Positions 1 to 12,319 are shown, counted from the first letter of the stretch. The stretch is 64,000 nt of DNA from Rhynchopus sp. YZ270_cl-10 (GCA_964035575.1 OZ037898.1:62001-126000), one strand, 5' to 3'. The notes: a model not told the origin generated them from the letters alone. Numbers and translations: made by a program.

Positions 1-1
1 C

Positions 2-127
2 AGGAGGATGCCAGTGAAAGCAGTGCGCATGATCCTGCAAAGAATGGCTGTTACCGTAGGAACTAATCCTGCAGGGTACCGTCTAAGCGACCTCCGCATG
101 ATGAGCATGACGCGCAGGCCGTACTAA
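2..127 (+). CDS. 3' end of an unidentified protein-coding gene (partial)
   Basis: A 41-codon open frame enters from the left edge and ends at TAA (125-127). Its end reads ...RLSDLRMMSMTRRPY. The stretch is GC-rich and free of homopolymers, unlike the AT-rich DNA that follows at once, and this contrast is typical of exon against intergenic DNA in this window. An AATAAA lies 34 bp after the stop (161-166), where a polyadenylation signal would sit. Too little is present to name a family. It could be chance openness, and the exon boundary on the left is not visible. If real, it is the only host gene on the plus strand here. Confidence 0.35.
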   Translation, partial: RRMPVKAVRMILQRMAVTVGTNPAGYRLSDLRMMSMTRRPY

Positions 128-219
128 ATATTTTTTTCTACCATGTCATCTCTCTCTTTAAATAAAAGAAATAGCAATACGTTTGTGGGGTGTGGGTTTC
201 TAGGGTTTCGGGTTTTTTC

Positions 220-332
220 GTAGTAGTAGTATTTTAAAGTGTCTTCAATATTTTGGTAGTAGTAGTATTTTAAATCGTCTTGAATTTTTTGGTAGTGGTA
301 GTATGCAGGTATTTTAAAACATCTTCAATCCG
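220..332. repeat. Three 36-41 bp tandem repeats
   Basis: A unit beginning GTAGTAGTAGTATTTTAAA and ending in a CTTCAAT-like tail occurs at 220-255, 256-291 and, more diverged with a small insertion, 292-332. It lies in AT-rich intergenic DNA. No gene is seen from 128 to 611. Confidence 0.7.
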
Positions 333-611
333 AAAAAAAAGAGCAATAAAAACAAAACAAAAAAAAAGAGAAAAATGTCACAACAAAAACAAAGAAAAGA
401 ATCTATATATTTTTTTCCTTTTTTACAAAACATTTTACCCCTCCCAAATGACACACATCACAACAGAGTAGTAACAATATGTTAGAGTAAAATGAAATGG
501 AAAAGGTGAGACAGCATATTAGATAGTTGTAATCTAACATAATTACGCTTCAGGCACACCAGCCTGCTATCACACACACCAGCTAGATAACGATGGTTGC
601 TCACTTCTCGT

Positions 612-2288
612 GCGGGTTTACGGGTTTGCGGGTTTGCGGGTTTGCGGGTTTGCGGGTTTGCGGGTTTGCGGGTTTGCGGGTTTGCGGGTTTGCGGGTTTG
701 CGGGTTTGCGGGTTTGCGGGTTTGCGGGTTTGCGGGTTTACGGGTTTGCGGGTTTGCGGGTTTGCGGGTTTGCGGGTTTGCGGGTTTGCGGGTTTGCGGG
801 TTTGCGGGTTTGCGGGTTTGCGGGTTTGCGGGTTTGCGGGTTTGCGGGTTTGCGGGTTTGCGGGTTTGCGGGTTTGCGGGTTTGCTGGTTTGCGGGTTTG
901 CGGGTTTACGGGTTTGCGGGTTTGCGGGTTTGCGGGTTTGCGGGTTTGCGGGTTTGCGGGTTTGCGGGTTTGCGGGTTTGCGGGTTTGCGGGTTTGCGGG
1001 TTTGCGGGTTTGCGGGTTTGCGGGTTTGCGGGTTTGCGGGTTTGCGGGTTTGCGGGTTTGCGGGTTTGCGGGTTTGCGGGTTTGCGGGTTTGCGGGTTTG
1101 CGGGTTTGCGGGTTTGCGGGTTTGCGGGTTTGCGGGTTTGCGGGTTTGCGGGTTTGCGGGTTTGCGGGTTTGCGGGTTTGCGGGTTTGCGGGTTTGCGGG
1201 TTTGCGGGTTTGCGGGTTTGCGGGTTTGCGGGTTTGCGGGTTTGCGGGTTTGCGGGTTTGCGGGTTTGCGGGTTTGCGGGTTTGCGGGTTTGCGGGTTTG
1301 CGGGTTTGCGGGTTTGCGGGTTTGCGGGTTTACGGGTTTGCGGGTTTGCGGGTTTGCGGGTTTGCGGGTTTGCGGGTTTGCGGGTTTACGGGTTTGCGGG
1401 TTTGCGGGTTTGCGGGTTTGCGGGTTTGCGGGTTTGCGGGTTTGCGGGTTTGCGGGTTTGCGGGTTTGCGGGTTTGCGGGTTTGCGGGTTTGCGGGTTTG
1501 CGGGTTTGCGGGTTTGCGGGTTTGCGGGTTTGCGGGTTTGCGGGTTTGCGGGTTTGCGGGTTTGCGGGTTTGCGGGTTTGCGGGTTTGCGGGTTTGCGGG
1601 TTTGCGGGTTTGCGGGTTTGCGGGTTTGCGGGTTTGCGGGTTTGCGGGTTTGCGGGTTTGCGGGTTTGCGGGTTTGCGGGTTTGCGGGTTTGCGGGTTTG
1701 CGGGTTTGCGGGTTTGCGGGTTTGCGGGTTTGCGGGTTTGCGGGTTTGCGGGTTTGCGGGTTTGCGGGTTTGCGGGTTTGCGGGTTTGCGGGTTTGCGGG
1801 TTTACGGGTTTACGGGTTTGCGGGTTTGCGGGTTTGCGGGTTTGCGGGTTTACGGGTTTGCGGGTTTGCGGGTTTGCGGGTTTGCGGGTTTGCGGGTTTG
1901 CGGGTTTGCGGGTTTGCGGGTTTGCGGGTTTGCGGGTTTTACGGGTTTGCGGGTTTGCGGGTTTGCGGGTTTGCGGGTTTGCGGGTTTGCGGGTTTGCGG
2001 GTTTGCGGGTTTGCGGGTTTGCGGGTTTGCGGGTTTGCGGGTTTGCGGGTTTGCGGGTTTGCGGGTTTGCGGGTTTGCGGGTTTGCGGGTTTGCGGGTTT
2101 GCGGGTTTGCGGGTTTGCGGGTTTGCGGGTTTGCGGGTTTGCGGGTTTGCGGGTTTGCGGGTTTGCGGGTTTGCGGGTTTGCGGGTTTGCGGGTTTGCGG
2201 GTTTGCGGGTTTGCGGGTTTGCGGGTTTGCGGGTTTGCGGGTTTGCGGGTTTGCGGGTTTGCGGGTTTGCGGGTTTGCGGGTTTGCGG
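612..2288. repeat. (GCGGGTTT)n octamer satellite, about 209 copies
   Basis: The octamer GCGGGTTT is repeated head to tail for 1.68 kb with very few variants: occasional ACGGGTTT, one GCTGGTTT near 895 and one 1-bp slip near 1938. Because 8 is not divisible by 3 and the unit has no stop in any plus frame, all three plus frames are open and give the same peptide repeat GLRVCGFA. The minus strand gives RKPANPQT. Neither is likely to be a protein. The G-rich strand has GGG every 8 bases, so it could form G-quadruplexes. Confidence 0.98.
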
Positions 2289-2289
2289 A

Positions 2290-2374
2290 ACAGGGGACCA
2301 TTTTTTACAGGGGACCATTTTTTACAGGGGACCATTTTTTACAGGGGACCATTTTTTACAGGGGACCATTTTTT
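2290..2374. repeat. Five tandem 17-bp repeats at the edge of the octamer array
   Basis: The unit ACAGGGGACCATTTTTT is repeated five times without error between the end of the octamer array and the LINE. It may be the 5' edge of the LINE (many LINE 5' UTRs carry short tandem repeats) or part of the satellite. Confidence 0.95.
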
Positions 2375-2566
2375 ACACATTACAACACACTTGTCCTTTC
2401 TTTTTACCCTCCCTCCCTCCCCCTTTCCTTTGTTTTATTGTGAGCCTTGTACGCCTCCACGGGGCGGTCCCTGGGCAACGGTTGAGGAGTGCAGGCCGGC
2501 GAAGCGCAAGGAGTAGTGTGTCTTGTCCTTCTTTGTTTTCGTTTTTTGGTTTTTGCTTTTTTAAAA

Positions 2567-2719
2567 ATGAGGAGGAAGGCCCTTTTGGGGGCGTTGTGGG
2601 TGGTGCTGCATGTCTGCATCAGCAACAGCAGCAGGTGCTACACCAACAGCAGCAGCAACAGCAGCAACAGCAGCAACAGCAGCAACAGCAGCAACAGCAG
2701 CAACAGCAGCAACAGCAAG

Positions 2720-2753
<34 letters not shown>

Positions 2754-2787
2754 GCAACAACAGCAACAGCAGCAACAGCAGCAACAT

Positions 2788-2828
<41 letters not shown>

Positions 2829-2873
2829 GGTGCTACACCAACAGCAGCAGCAACAACATATGCCACACCAGCT

Positions 2874-2906
<33 letters not shown>

Positions 2907-5900
2907 ACAGCAGCAACAGCAGCAACAGCAGCAACAGCAGCAACAGCAGCAACAGCAGCAACAGCAGCAACAGCAGCAACAGCAGCAACAGCAGCAACAG
3001 CAGCAACAACATAAGCTGCATCAACAGCAGTAGCAGGAGCACCAACAGCAGGAGCGGCAGCTTCCTATGCTACAACAGCTTCCTCATCAGTGGCAGGAGC
3101 CCCATTCCCCCCCTTTTTTACCCCAAAAAGAGGCCTCTTGAGCCCAACAACCCAAGCAGCTGCAGCTTTGATAGCAGCAACAAAAACGTGTGTGGAGGCA
3201 ACAAAGTAAAGAACTGTTGTCATAACAACCCACACCCCCCTTCCCCCCATGATATCCCCAAAAAGAGGCAATGTATGCCCAACCACATCAGTGGCTGCAA
3301 CTGTGATAGCAGCAAAAACGAAATCTTCGGAGTCCTGGGTGGGGTCCCAGTATCACCCCTGGTGTGCAGCAGCAGCAGTTCCAAAGGCCTTTACAGCAGC
3401 AGTTCCAACAGCAGGCTCTACAGCTTTTTCACCAGCAGTTCCAAAGGCTTCTGCAGCAGCGGTTCCAACAGCAGGTCCAACAGCAGGCACAACAGCAGTT
3501 TAAACAGCAGTTCCAACGGCTTCTGCAGCAGCAAGAGCGTTTCCAAAAGCAGTTCCAGCAGCAGTTCCAGCAGCAGTTCCAACAGCAGGCACAACAGCAG
3601 TTTCAACTGCAGTTCCAAAGACTTCTGCAGCAGCAGCTCCAACAGCAGGTCCAACAGCAGGCACAACAGCAGTTTCAACAGCAGTTCCAATGGCTTCTGC
3701 GGCAGCAGCTCCAACGGCGGGTCCAGCAGCGTCTCCAACAGCAGTTCCAGCAGCAGTTCCAACAGCAGGCACAACAGCAGTGTAAACAGCAGTTCCAATG
3801 GCTTCTGCAGCAGCAGTTCCAACAGCGTTTCCAAAAGCAGTTCCAGCAACAGGCACAACAGCAGTTTCATCAGCAGTTCCAAGGACTTCTGCGGCAGCAG
3901 CTCTAACGGCAGGTCCAACAGCAGTTCCAACAGCAGGCTTAACAGCAGTTTTAACAGCAGTTCCAAAGACTTCTGCAGCAGCGGTTCCAACAGCAGGTCC
4001 AACAGCGTCTCCAAAAGCAGTTCCAGCAGCAGTTCCAACAGCAGGCACAACAGCAGTTTCAACTGCAGTTCCAAAGACTTCGGCAGCAGCAGCTCCAACA
4101 GCAGGTCCAAAGACTTCTGCAGCAGCGTTTCCAACAGCCGTTCCAGCAGCAGTTCCAGCAGCAGTTCCAACAGCAGGCACAACAGCAGTTTAAACAGCAG
4201 TTCCAATGGCTTCTGCAGCAGCAGTTCCAACAGCGTTTCCAAAAGCAGTTCCAGCAACAGGCACAACAGCAGGCACAACAGCAGTTTCATCAGCAGTTCC
4301 AAGGACTTCTGCGGCAGCAGCTCTAACGGCAGGTCCAACAGCAGTTCCAACAGCAGGCTTAACAGCAGTTTTAACAGCAGTTCCAAAGACTTCTGCAGCA
4401 GCGGTTCCAACAGCAGGTCCAACAGCGTCTCCAAAAGCAGTTCCAGCAGCAGTTCCAACAGCAGGCACAACAGCAGTTTCAACTGCAGTTCCATAGACTT
4501 CTGCAGCAGCAGTTCCAACAGCAGGTCCAACAGCAGCACCAACATCAACAGCAGACGCAGCAACAACAACTTAGGGGGTGGTGAGCGAGGTATGCTGGTG
4601 TTCGGGGTCAGCCTTGAGGGGCGAGAAGGACAGAGTGGCTGTGTGATGATGCGGGTGTGGCAAAAGGGGTGTGTACAGATAGAGTTTTGGTTCGACTGGT
4701 GGTGCAACCTCTGGGAGGTCTTCACCTCCTTGCGTCAACCTGACCCCTGCTGGGTAGTCGAGGCACCTGAGTGGGGAGTGTTTGTGTCGTTCGCGGTCCT
4801 GGATCTGTGGAAGGACAGACGCGCCCCTACCCTCAGTCATCTCATTTTGTGGCTAGTGGGCAGGAGGACCAGGAGGACGCGACGAGGACACCGGTCCTTG
4901 AACTGGACCAAGTCACAGGCGGGCAGGCTCCGTCGGCGCAAGGCGCCCTGCAATCGTCCGCCCTCTCCGGCAGCGCACCCAGTTTTCCGCAGGATCAGGG
5001 TCGCCGATGCGTTGAGAGGTGCTTTGCAGTGTGTGGCCATCTGGGTTCTGGTTTTTGTGGGGTCTGAGCTTGGGAGGTCAGCGCCACATGTTTTGGGTTG
5101 CGCGCTTTTTCGGGACGCGGAGGTGCTGGGGGTGGGTGTGCTGCGGGGACTGTGCCGCGTTCGGAGAGGATGGCGGTGGCTGGAAGGGGCGAGCGAGCGA
5201 GTGCGCCGATGGACCGGAGGGATCCGAGTGGCTGCCAGCTTGGTGAGGGCCAGTGTGATGGGGGTGGGTCAGTTGTCGGTGTGTGCAGCCGAGTGGGTGT
5301 GGGTTGCATGGTCCGCAGGTGGTTGTTTGGCGGGTTTTGTGGCACTGGTCGGCGTCGCGCGCCCACTTGGCTGGGTTCTTCTCTTGGAGGTGCGCCGTGT
5401 GGCAGCACGCAGGTGGACTCGTAGGATCGGGATGGCATTTGGCATGCTGGTGGTGTCCCTACTGGTCTTGCTGTCGCTGTTGTGGCGAGCGGTGACGCCC
5501 TGGGACCTGCGCCCTGCCCCTGCGGATCCGGAGCACCCGATCAGCTTGTCCCCGTTTGCGTTGACCGGTGGGTGCGCAAACGTGAACGCTCCTGCGTATA
5601 CAGAGCAAGCGGTGTCTGTGGACGCGACTCTGGCGAAGTTTGGAGCTAAACGCATCCCCAACGTGTCCACAAATGATTGTGGTTATGTGGCACTACACCT
5701 CTGGGACCACGACACGCAGCCGGACGTGAGGGCAATGCGCAAGCAGCTGTATGACACAGCAGTGGAGGTGTCGAACCGCCTGGTGCAGGTGCTGGGGTCG
5801 CAGGAGGCCATGACGGAGTTTGCCAATGGTGTGACCGGCGAGGCCCACCTCAACCACTTGGGGCTTCAGCTCACCGCGACAGCATCCCGCATCAACATCG

Positions 5901-8900
5901 TGGTAGTGCAGGCGTCGGAAGAGAACCCCCTCGTGCGCATCACCCCTGGTAGCAAAAGAGTCGCCAAGTCGTACGCGGAGAGCTTCCAAGCGAAACTTCC
6001 CACGGTCGTCATCGCTCTCTGTGACTCTCACTTTGAGGCAGTGGAGCTTGTCCCGGAGGTGGGGAAGACCAAGGAGGGGATGGCAGAGAAGATGAGGAAG
6101 GAGGCTCGGCAGGCAGTGCTGGACACAGCGCATTTGGATGGCATCATCCCCACCAACACCACCACCACCGCCCCCCTGGCTACCAAGCTGGGACACATCA
6201 ATGCGGATCGGGTGTTCTGCCCCTTTGATGGATGCAGAGCGGGAATTTTGTCTTCGAGTGATGCGGTCGGGGGCCTGTCTCGTAAGGGCTTGCTGCAGCA
6301 CATGCGTCGCCACCAGGCGGATGGAGCGTACATCCCCGACGAGCTGTTGGGCCACTTGGGCATGTCGCGCTGTGCGAACGATCAGTGCGACATGCTATTG
6401 CCGCAGAGCAAGGAGGTCTGCAACACCTGTACGGTGCACTTTGGCGAAGAAGGCTTCACCGCTCCGTCTCCCTCCAGTCGAGGAATGCTGACAGATCAGG
6501 ATGACCTCCCCTCCTTTGAAGTCATGGGGACCACCAGGATCCAGCTGAAGGGCGGGTGCCCAGACAAACACCTGCAGCTGTACAGCGAGCTCTTCCTGAG
6601 GGTCCTCATGGACATCCTGGAGTACCAGGACGAGGTGGCCTGGAAGCGCCTTGCACTGTTCTTCACAGTGTTGCACCGGACACGGACAGAGCGAGGGGGC
6701 AAGGACCAGGAGCGACGTTTGACGAGCACCTGGGGGAAGGACTTGGAGGCTTGGAAGGCTGGCCAGTATGTCGCCCTGTGGGAGCAAACGGTAGAGGAGC
6801 GGAAGCCAAGGCCCTCTGGGTGGTCGGATGAAGACACTGACGAAGGGAGACGGAAGCGCACCATAGCCAAAGCGAGAGCAGGACTCCCGAGCCAGGCCAT
6901 GTCATGCGCTACCAGCGACGGCCTCGCCCCACAGACACCGGCGACGCTGGAAAAGCTTCAGACGAAGCACCCAGCCGCAGCTGATGCCAAGGCCCTGGAG
7001 CAGGCGGATTGGCCACAGCCTCAGGAGGTCCCACCGGTGACAGTGGTGGAGGTGATGAAGGCCCTGCGGAGCATGCCGAAGTCATCGGCGGCGGGTCCCT
7101 CGAACGTGACGGGCGCGCACCTTCGTACACTTTGCCTACAGAGGCGGGCTAAGGGAACTTTGGCAGCGCTGGCCGCAGTGTTGACGTCTTTGGCACGAGG
7201 AAATGCTCCAGTGGAGGTGGCTGAGTTCTTCGCCGGCGCTAACTTGGTGGCTCTCCGGAAGCCTGCAAAGGGGCCGGGCCTGGAGGAGGACGTGCGTCCG
7301 ATTGCGGTTGGGGACACTCTCCGCAGACTGGTGGGAAAGATTCTGTCGGCGCGAGTGCGGGTGCCTGCTAGGACGCTTCTTCTTCGAGGGAACCAGGTGG
7401 GGGTGGCAACGGCAAGGGGGGCGGCAGTGGCGACTGATGTTATCTCGCAGTACGCCGGGCGCAACCGCGGAAAAGGTAAAGTCATTTTGAAAATTGACTA
7501 CCGTAACGCGTTCAACTGCGTAGACCGCCTGTCGATGCTAAGAGCGGTCGACGCCAACCTCCCCGAGCTGGCCCCATGGGTGCGATGGTGTTACCTGGAG
7601 CACTCTAGCCTGTTCTATGGTGGGGATACCATAAAGTCTCAGCGCGGAGCTCAACAAGGAGATCCCTTGGGCCCGCTTCTCTTCTCCCTGACCATCCACC
7701 AGATGGCGCTAGAGCTGAAGGGGCACCCAGGCCTGGATGGGACTTTGTGGTACCTCGATGACGGCTCTCTGAGGGGGTCCCCTAAGGCGGTTTTCGAGGC
7801 GTACCAGGTTCTGTGCACTCGTAGCTCCGAACTGGGGTTGGAGGTGAACGCGAACAAGTGTGAGCTCATCTCCACTGGTGGCGTCTCCAAGGAGGATCTC
7901 GAGGCCGTGGGGTTCACGTTGAACGAGGGTGGACAGGACGCCATGGGTGAAGGCGGGTTTCGGCTGTTGGATGTGGATGGGTTCGATTTCTTGGGCATCC
8001 CCATTGGGTCTGCGGCTTTCTGCGAGGAGTACATGGCCCGGAAGGTGGACGATTCCCGCCGCAACCTGGAAGCCCTTGTGGACCTCGGGGACTCCCAGGC
8101 AGCCTTCTACGTACTGAGATACTGCGAAGGCTACTGCCGCATGGTGTTCTACATGCGGGGGATCCCACAGTGCGCGGAGTACCTGACGGCTTTTGACGAC
8201 CTGATTGACAGGTGCCTGGCTGCGCTTCTGCATGACCCGGATGGGGCGCTGCCGGAGTTGGCAAGGGCGCAGGCGGCGCTTCCTGTGGCGCTTGGGGGGC
8301 TGGGTATCCGTCGCACAGTGGACCATCGGACGGCTGCGTCCCTCGCCTCTCAGTCAGGGAACCTGCAACTGTCGCAGGCCTTGGACCCTGCCTTCACCTG
8401 GGATGAGGAGAGATGGAACAGCGCGGCTGAGGAGTACAACTCCAGGGTACCGGTGGCGTTTCACGTGGACAGGGCTCAGCCGAAGAAGATCCTGGAGCAG
8501 CAGAGTCTGTCGTCTGCGGTGATTGACGCCCAGGCAGACAAGTTGATGCAACAGCTCTGCATGCGAGACCGAGCACGGATGAAGTCCCTTCTCCTGCCGC
8601 TTTCTGGGACGTACCTCACGGCGACACCCTCAGCAAGGAACCAGATGTCTTCAGCGGACTTTGCGGTTGTGACCCGTTTCCGACTAGGGGTGGCCATCCA
8701 TGCGGAGGGAACGACTTGCTCGGCATGTCAGGGGGGGCAGAAAAGGGTTGTCATGGACTCCTTTGGCGACCACACCTTTGGCTGCCCCTACGCCAAACAC
8801 CGCGTCGCCCGCCACAACGCCTTGCGGGATTCGGTGTACAGAGCGGCTCAAGGGGCGGGCTTGGACCCTGCTTTGGAGGAGACCGTGAGAGTGGATTTGG

Positions 8901-11900
8901 AGTCGAAGAAGCGGCCAGGCGACGTCTACCTCCCAGTAGGAGTGGCGGAAAATGGACCTCGTTGTTTGGACATCACCCACGTGTGCCCCACCTTGCCTTC
9001 CTACAGAACAGGGGCCTCGAAGTTTGTGGGCTGGTCGGCGAAGAACCAGGGCCAGGTCAAACGGGAGAAGCACGAGCGGGATTTGAACAAGATCAACACC
9101 AAGTTCTCCCCTATTGTGTTTGAAGCCTTCGGGGGTGCAGGCGACGAGGCGAACCTCTTGATTGCGCAGCTTGGAGGCCTGACGACGGGACAGACGTCGC
9201 ACCTGACAGGGTCGGCAGAGTTGCGCATCCGGGAGAGCATTGCGGTGGCGTACCAGAAAAAGGTCGCATCTTCCTTTCTGGAGCGGGGTGCTATGTGTGT
9301 AGGGATTGCCACCCTGAAGCGGGAGCCGTGTGTGGAGGTAGATGTGGCACCGTCTGCAGAGGACATGGACCGGTTTGGACGCCGCAGTGCAGGGGCCGTG
9401 GAACCTCTCTGTGATGATGCGAACCCTGACGACGATATGAGTCGTCCTGCTCCAGACCGGTCGGAGGAGCAGCAGGGGAAGCGCAAGAGGGACGTGAAGC
9501 CGGACCACGTGGAGCCACCGAGGAAGCGGACCGGGAGGTTCGATTCGGCTACCGTGATTCCGGAAGGGCCGGGTCTCGATGTGGTGCGTGAGTGGGAGTT
9601 TTTGCGTGAGTGCCCGGCAGCGCAGAGGCCTCGGGCGACGGAACAGGCGGCCAAGCTGGGAGCCTCGAAGGTGACTTGGTCGTTTGTGGCGGGGGACTGT
9701 GCTTTTGAGGCTTTGCTCTTCGCCACTGGGCGCACGGATTTGTCGGTGGAGGGTCTGCGCCAGGCGGCAGTGAAGAAGGTCCAGGGCCGCGCTGATCTGT
9801 CGAGTGCGGCTGTCCCTAATTTTGGGGTCTGGCAGCGGCTGATGACGAGTGGGGACAGAGGAGACGAGCGTACGTGGGCGGATGCCATTGCAGTGGCGGG
9901 GGCAGGGGAGGCTCTTGAGGTATCTGTGGTCATCCTCAACGAGTTCGCCCGCCCTTCTCTGATGGTGCCAAGAAAACGGCCTAAGGCAGTGGTCCTTCTC
10001 CTCCACTCGGGTGACCAGGATGCGGCAGATGGATCCGGCAGTATCCCGGGACACTACGAGCCCCTCACCATGGACCCGGCTCTGCAGCAGCACATCCTGT
10101 CTTTTGAGGCCACAGGTGGTAAGGGGGAGTGCCAGTCAGAGCGCCCCATGGCTTTTGTGGGAGCGAGGGAGGCGGAGGCGTCGAACACTTTCCTGCAGTG
10201 CGAACAATGCAGCAAGCTCTTCGATGCGTCGGACGCACACTTCTGCTGTCACACGTGTGGTGGCTTGGCATGTCTGCACTGCGCTCAGGGGTCCAAGCAC
10301 TGCCCTCTGTCGCAAATTGGCAGGGCGGAATATTTCAGTGCCCTGTCTTTTTTGCACTCGAATGTTCCGGCTCAGGCTGCCTCTGCGGAGGGGAGCGGAG
10401 ACCCACCACCTAAACGGGCTCCTTCTCCAGCAGTGCCAGCTCCCGAGGGCGAGGACGTCGAGGAGGTAGACATGCCAATGGCGGGCGAAGAGGGGCAGCA
10501 GGCAGAACAGAAGCAGCAGAAGCACGAGAAGCAACGGAAACAGCAGAAGCAGCAACAACAAAAGGCGGACCAGGTGAAGAAGGAAGCGTTGCAGCGTGCG
10601 TCGGACGCGTGGCAGCAAGCCCTGGAGGTACGGCGGGAGCATCGTCGGTCGTGGGGACCGGATTTGGCCGCGCTTCGGGGCACTTTTGGCGACCGCCAGC
10701 AGGAGTTGAGTCGTTTCCTGGAGGAACAGAATGTGCGTCTGGACCAGGCGAAGGCGGCGGACAGGCATCGTGTGGAGGAGCTGACCGCCAGGCACAAGCG
10801 GGAACTCGCAGAGGACGCGAAGAAGATGCATGCGCAGTACTTGGAAGACTGCGATCGGCACCCCGAAGCAGGAGAGTCGCTCCGGGCGGAGTATGACAGG
10901 CAACGCTGCGAGAGGCATTACGCCATCGCAGCTAAGCATGAGTCGGAGCAGAAGGCGACCACTCTGTTGTTGACGGCGGTGAACCTCTCCCGACAGCTGG
11001 AGGCAGAACGCATGGTGGCATACGGGCGGTGCTTTGGGGTGGTGTGCGAAGGGCGGCTATTCCTCCCCTGCCATGCGGTGCGGAGAGCGGTGGGCGACGA
11101 CCCTGAAGGACTCGAACCTGACTGTGTCGGCGACTGGATGGCTCTCTTTGGTCCTCAAGGTGCTTCTCCGTGCCCGGGCGAGTTCCTGTACTGCTGGGCG
11201 ACACAGCAGCCGTGGAGTGGGAACGGGGAGGGGGACGGTGATTGCCCGGAGTCGGTGGTCGCCCGTCAGGCGGTTAGGAAGATAGCAGGGGAGGCCGGAT
11301 ACTGCGATACCTGGGGCAAGACCAGCGCGGTCATCGTCGTTCGGGAAGGCAGGGTCAGCTGGGGAACCCCTTCTCGGGATCAGCTGGAGGACGCCCGTCA
11401 GGAGGAGGTGGGGCGACAGGCCGAGGCGGCAGACACCGAGGTGCGTGTGAAGGTGGAGGAGATGGATGATGATGAGCAGGAGCAGGAGGAGGACCTCGAC
11501 ACCGCGATGGAGGGGGCGGATCGCTCGCTTTCTCTGTCAGTGGAAGGCATCCCTGACCAGAAGAAGCAAGCGAGGGTGAGGGAATTGCTGAGGGCGCAGA
11601 GCGAGGCTTGGATGTGGACGGAGGAGGAGCGGACGGAGAGGGGGGGTCTTTTCCCGTGCCTCACCATGGGGTCGCCGGTGCCTTCTTCTGTGACGAAGTG
11701 GATCTCCCTGTTCCACTACCGTCAGGGAGAGAAACAGGATGGCAGACCCTTGTTGTCACTCCCCCTCTCTACCGCTACTTTCACTCAGTGGTATGACGTG
11801 ATGAAGGTGGTGGGTTTGCATGAGTGGTCGGTTCAGGAAAAGTGCAAGGCAAAGTCGACGTTGCATGCCCTGACGGACAACCGGAGCAGTAGGGGGCAGG

Positions 11901-12319
11901 CCTTTGCAGCGGAGAGTACAAGGAGGGAGAATGAGGCACGAGCGGCTCGAGAGGGAATAGGCCGACAACCTCAAGCCTCCTCTTCTTCTTCTTCTTCCTC
12001 CACCTCTGCAGGCCGTGGCACTACAACCTCCATCGCCCAACCTGCAGTCTCCACTTCTTCCTCCTCCTCATCGGCAGGCCGTGGCAATGCAACCTCCTCC
12101 GCCCAACCTGCTCCTTCCCCAGCTCCCAAAGGACCCCAGCGCCATGCAGCTCAGGGTAGGTCCAACACGTCGAACGTGTTCACCGACGCAGTGGCACAAG
12201 CGACGCAGCATGTGCTCTCGCCCCAGGAGGTGCAGAGAGGGCGCAATGGTCGCGGTGGTGGACAGAAGGGGAGACAGAGCGGAGGAAGGAAGGGGAAAAA
12301 GGGGAATAAAAAGAATTAG
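2567..12319 (+). CDS. LINE polyprotein: OTU-like, zinc finger, RT, RLE, second OTU-like, RING-like finger, coiled coil
   Basis: This frame is open for 3,250 codons from the first ATG. It is also open upstream from a GTG at 2489, and residue numbers here count from that GTG. A Ser/Asn-rich segment made of CAG/CAA-type repeats fills about residues 45-690. An OTU-like domain follows at 1055-1190 (NDCGYVALHLW with Cys1064; CDSHFEAVEL with His1181). Next come a C2H2-like finger near 1245 (CPFDGC..HMRRH) and a CxxC pair. RT spans about 1515-1795, with QGDPLGPLLF at 1722 and the catalytic YLDDG at 1755. A CSAC..GDHTFGC finger (2077) leads into the RLE (RPGDVYLP, LDITHV, about 2077-2200). A clear second OTU domain has GDCAFEALLF (Cys2404) and GHYEPL (His2522). 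A Cys-rich RING-like knot (2571-2605), a Gln/Lys coiled coil (2660-2830), an acidic patch and a basic Gly/Lys tail finish it. Residues 690-1010 look unlike protein, and the true start may be as late as the ATG near 5431. Confidence 0.85.
2617..3030. repeat. CAG/CAA trinucleotide tract inside the LINE frame
   Basis: Nearly pure CAGCAA/CAGCAG hexamers, broken by a few TGCTACACCAACAG motifs at 2634 and 2828. In the LINE frame this reads Ser/Asn; in the other plus frames Gln or Ala/Thr; on the minus strand Leu. The Ser/Asn frame is the one that continues without a stop into the RT. Confidence 0.9.
3364..4560. repeat. Higher-order Ser/Asn-rich tandem repeats
   Basis: Degenerate 60-120 bp units built on AGCAGTTCCAACAGCAG. 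A stretch of about 160 bp at 3890-4060 recurs almost unchanged at 4310-4480, showing recent unequal exchange. In the LINE frame the units read like SSSKDFCSSSSNSRSNS. The Gln-reading frame is broken by several stops, whereas the Ser/Asn frame is not. Confidence 0.85.

Noticed and set aside
612-2288. The octamer array as an actual telomere
   Set aside because: It is interstitial, with unique sequence on both sides, so it is at most telomere-like.
593-3033. Three overlapping 600-800 codon plus-strand frames and several minus-strand frames across the octamer array
   Set aside because: They exist only because the 8-bp unit lacks stops; every frame gives the same octapeptide repeat, and they run into CAG-repeat Gln tracts by chance.
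2617-4725. Long poly-Gln, poly-Ala and minus-strand poly-Leu frames
   Set aside because: Shadow readings of CAG/CAA repeats; only the Ser/Asn frame is continuous with the LINE enzyme domains.
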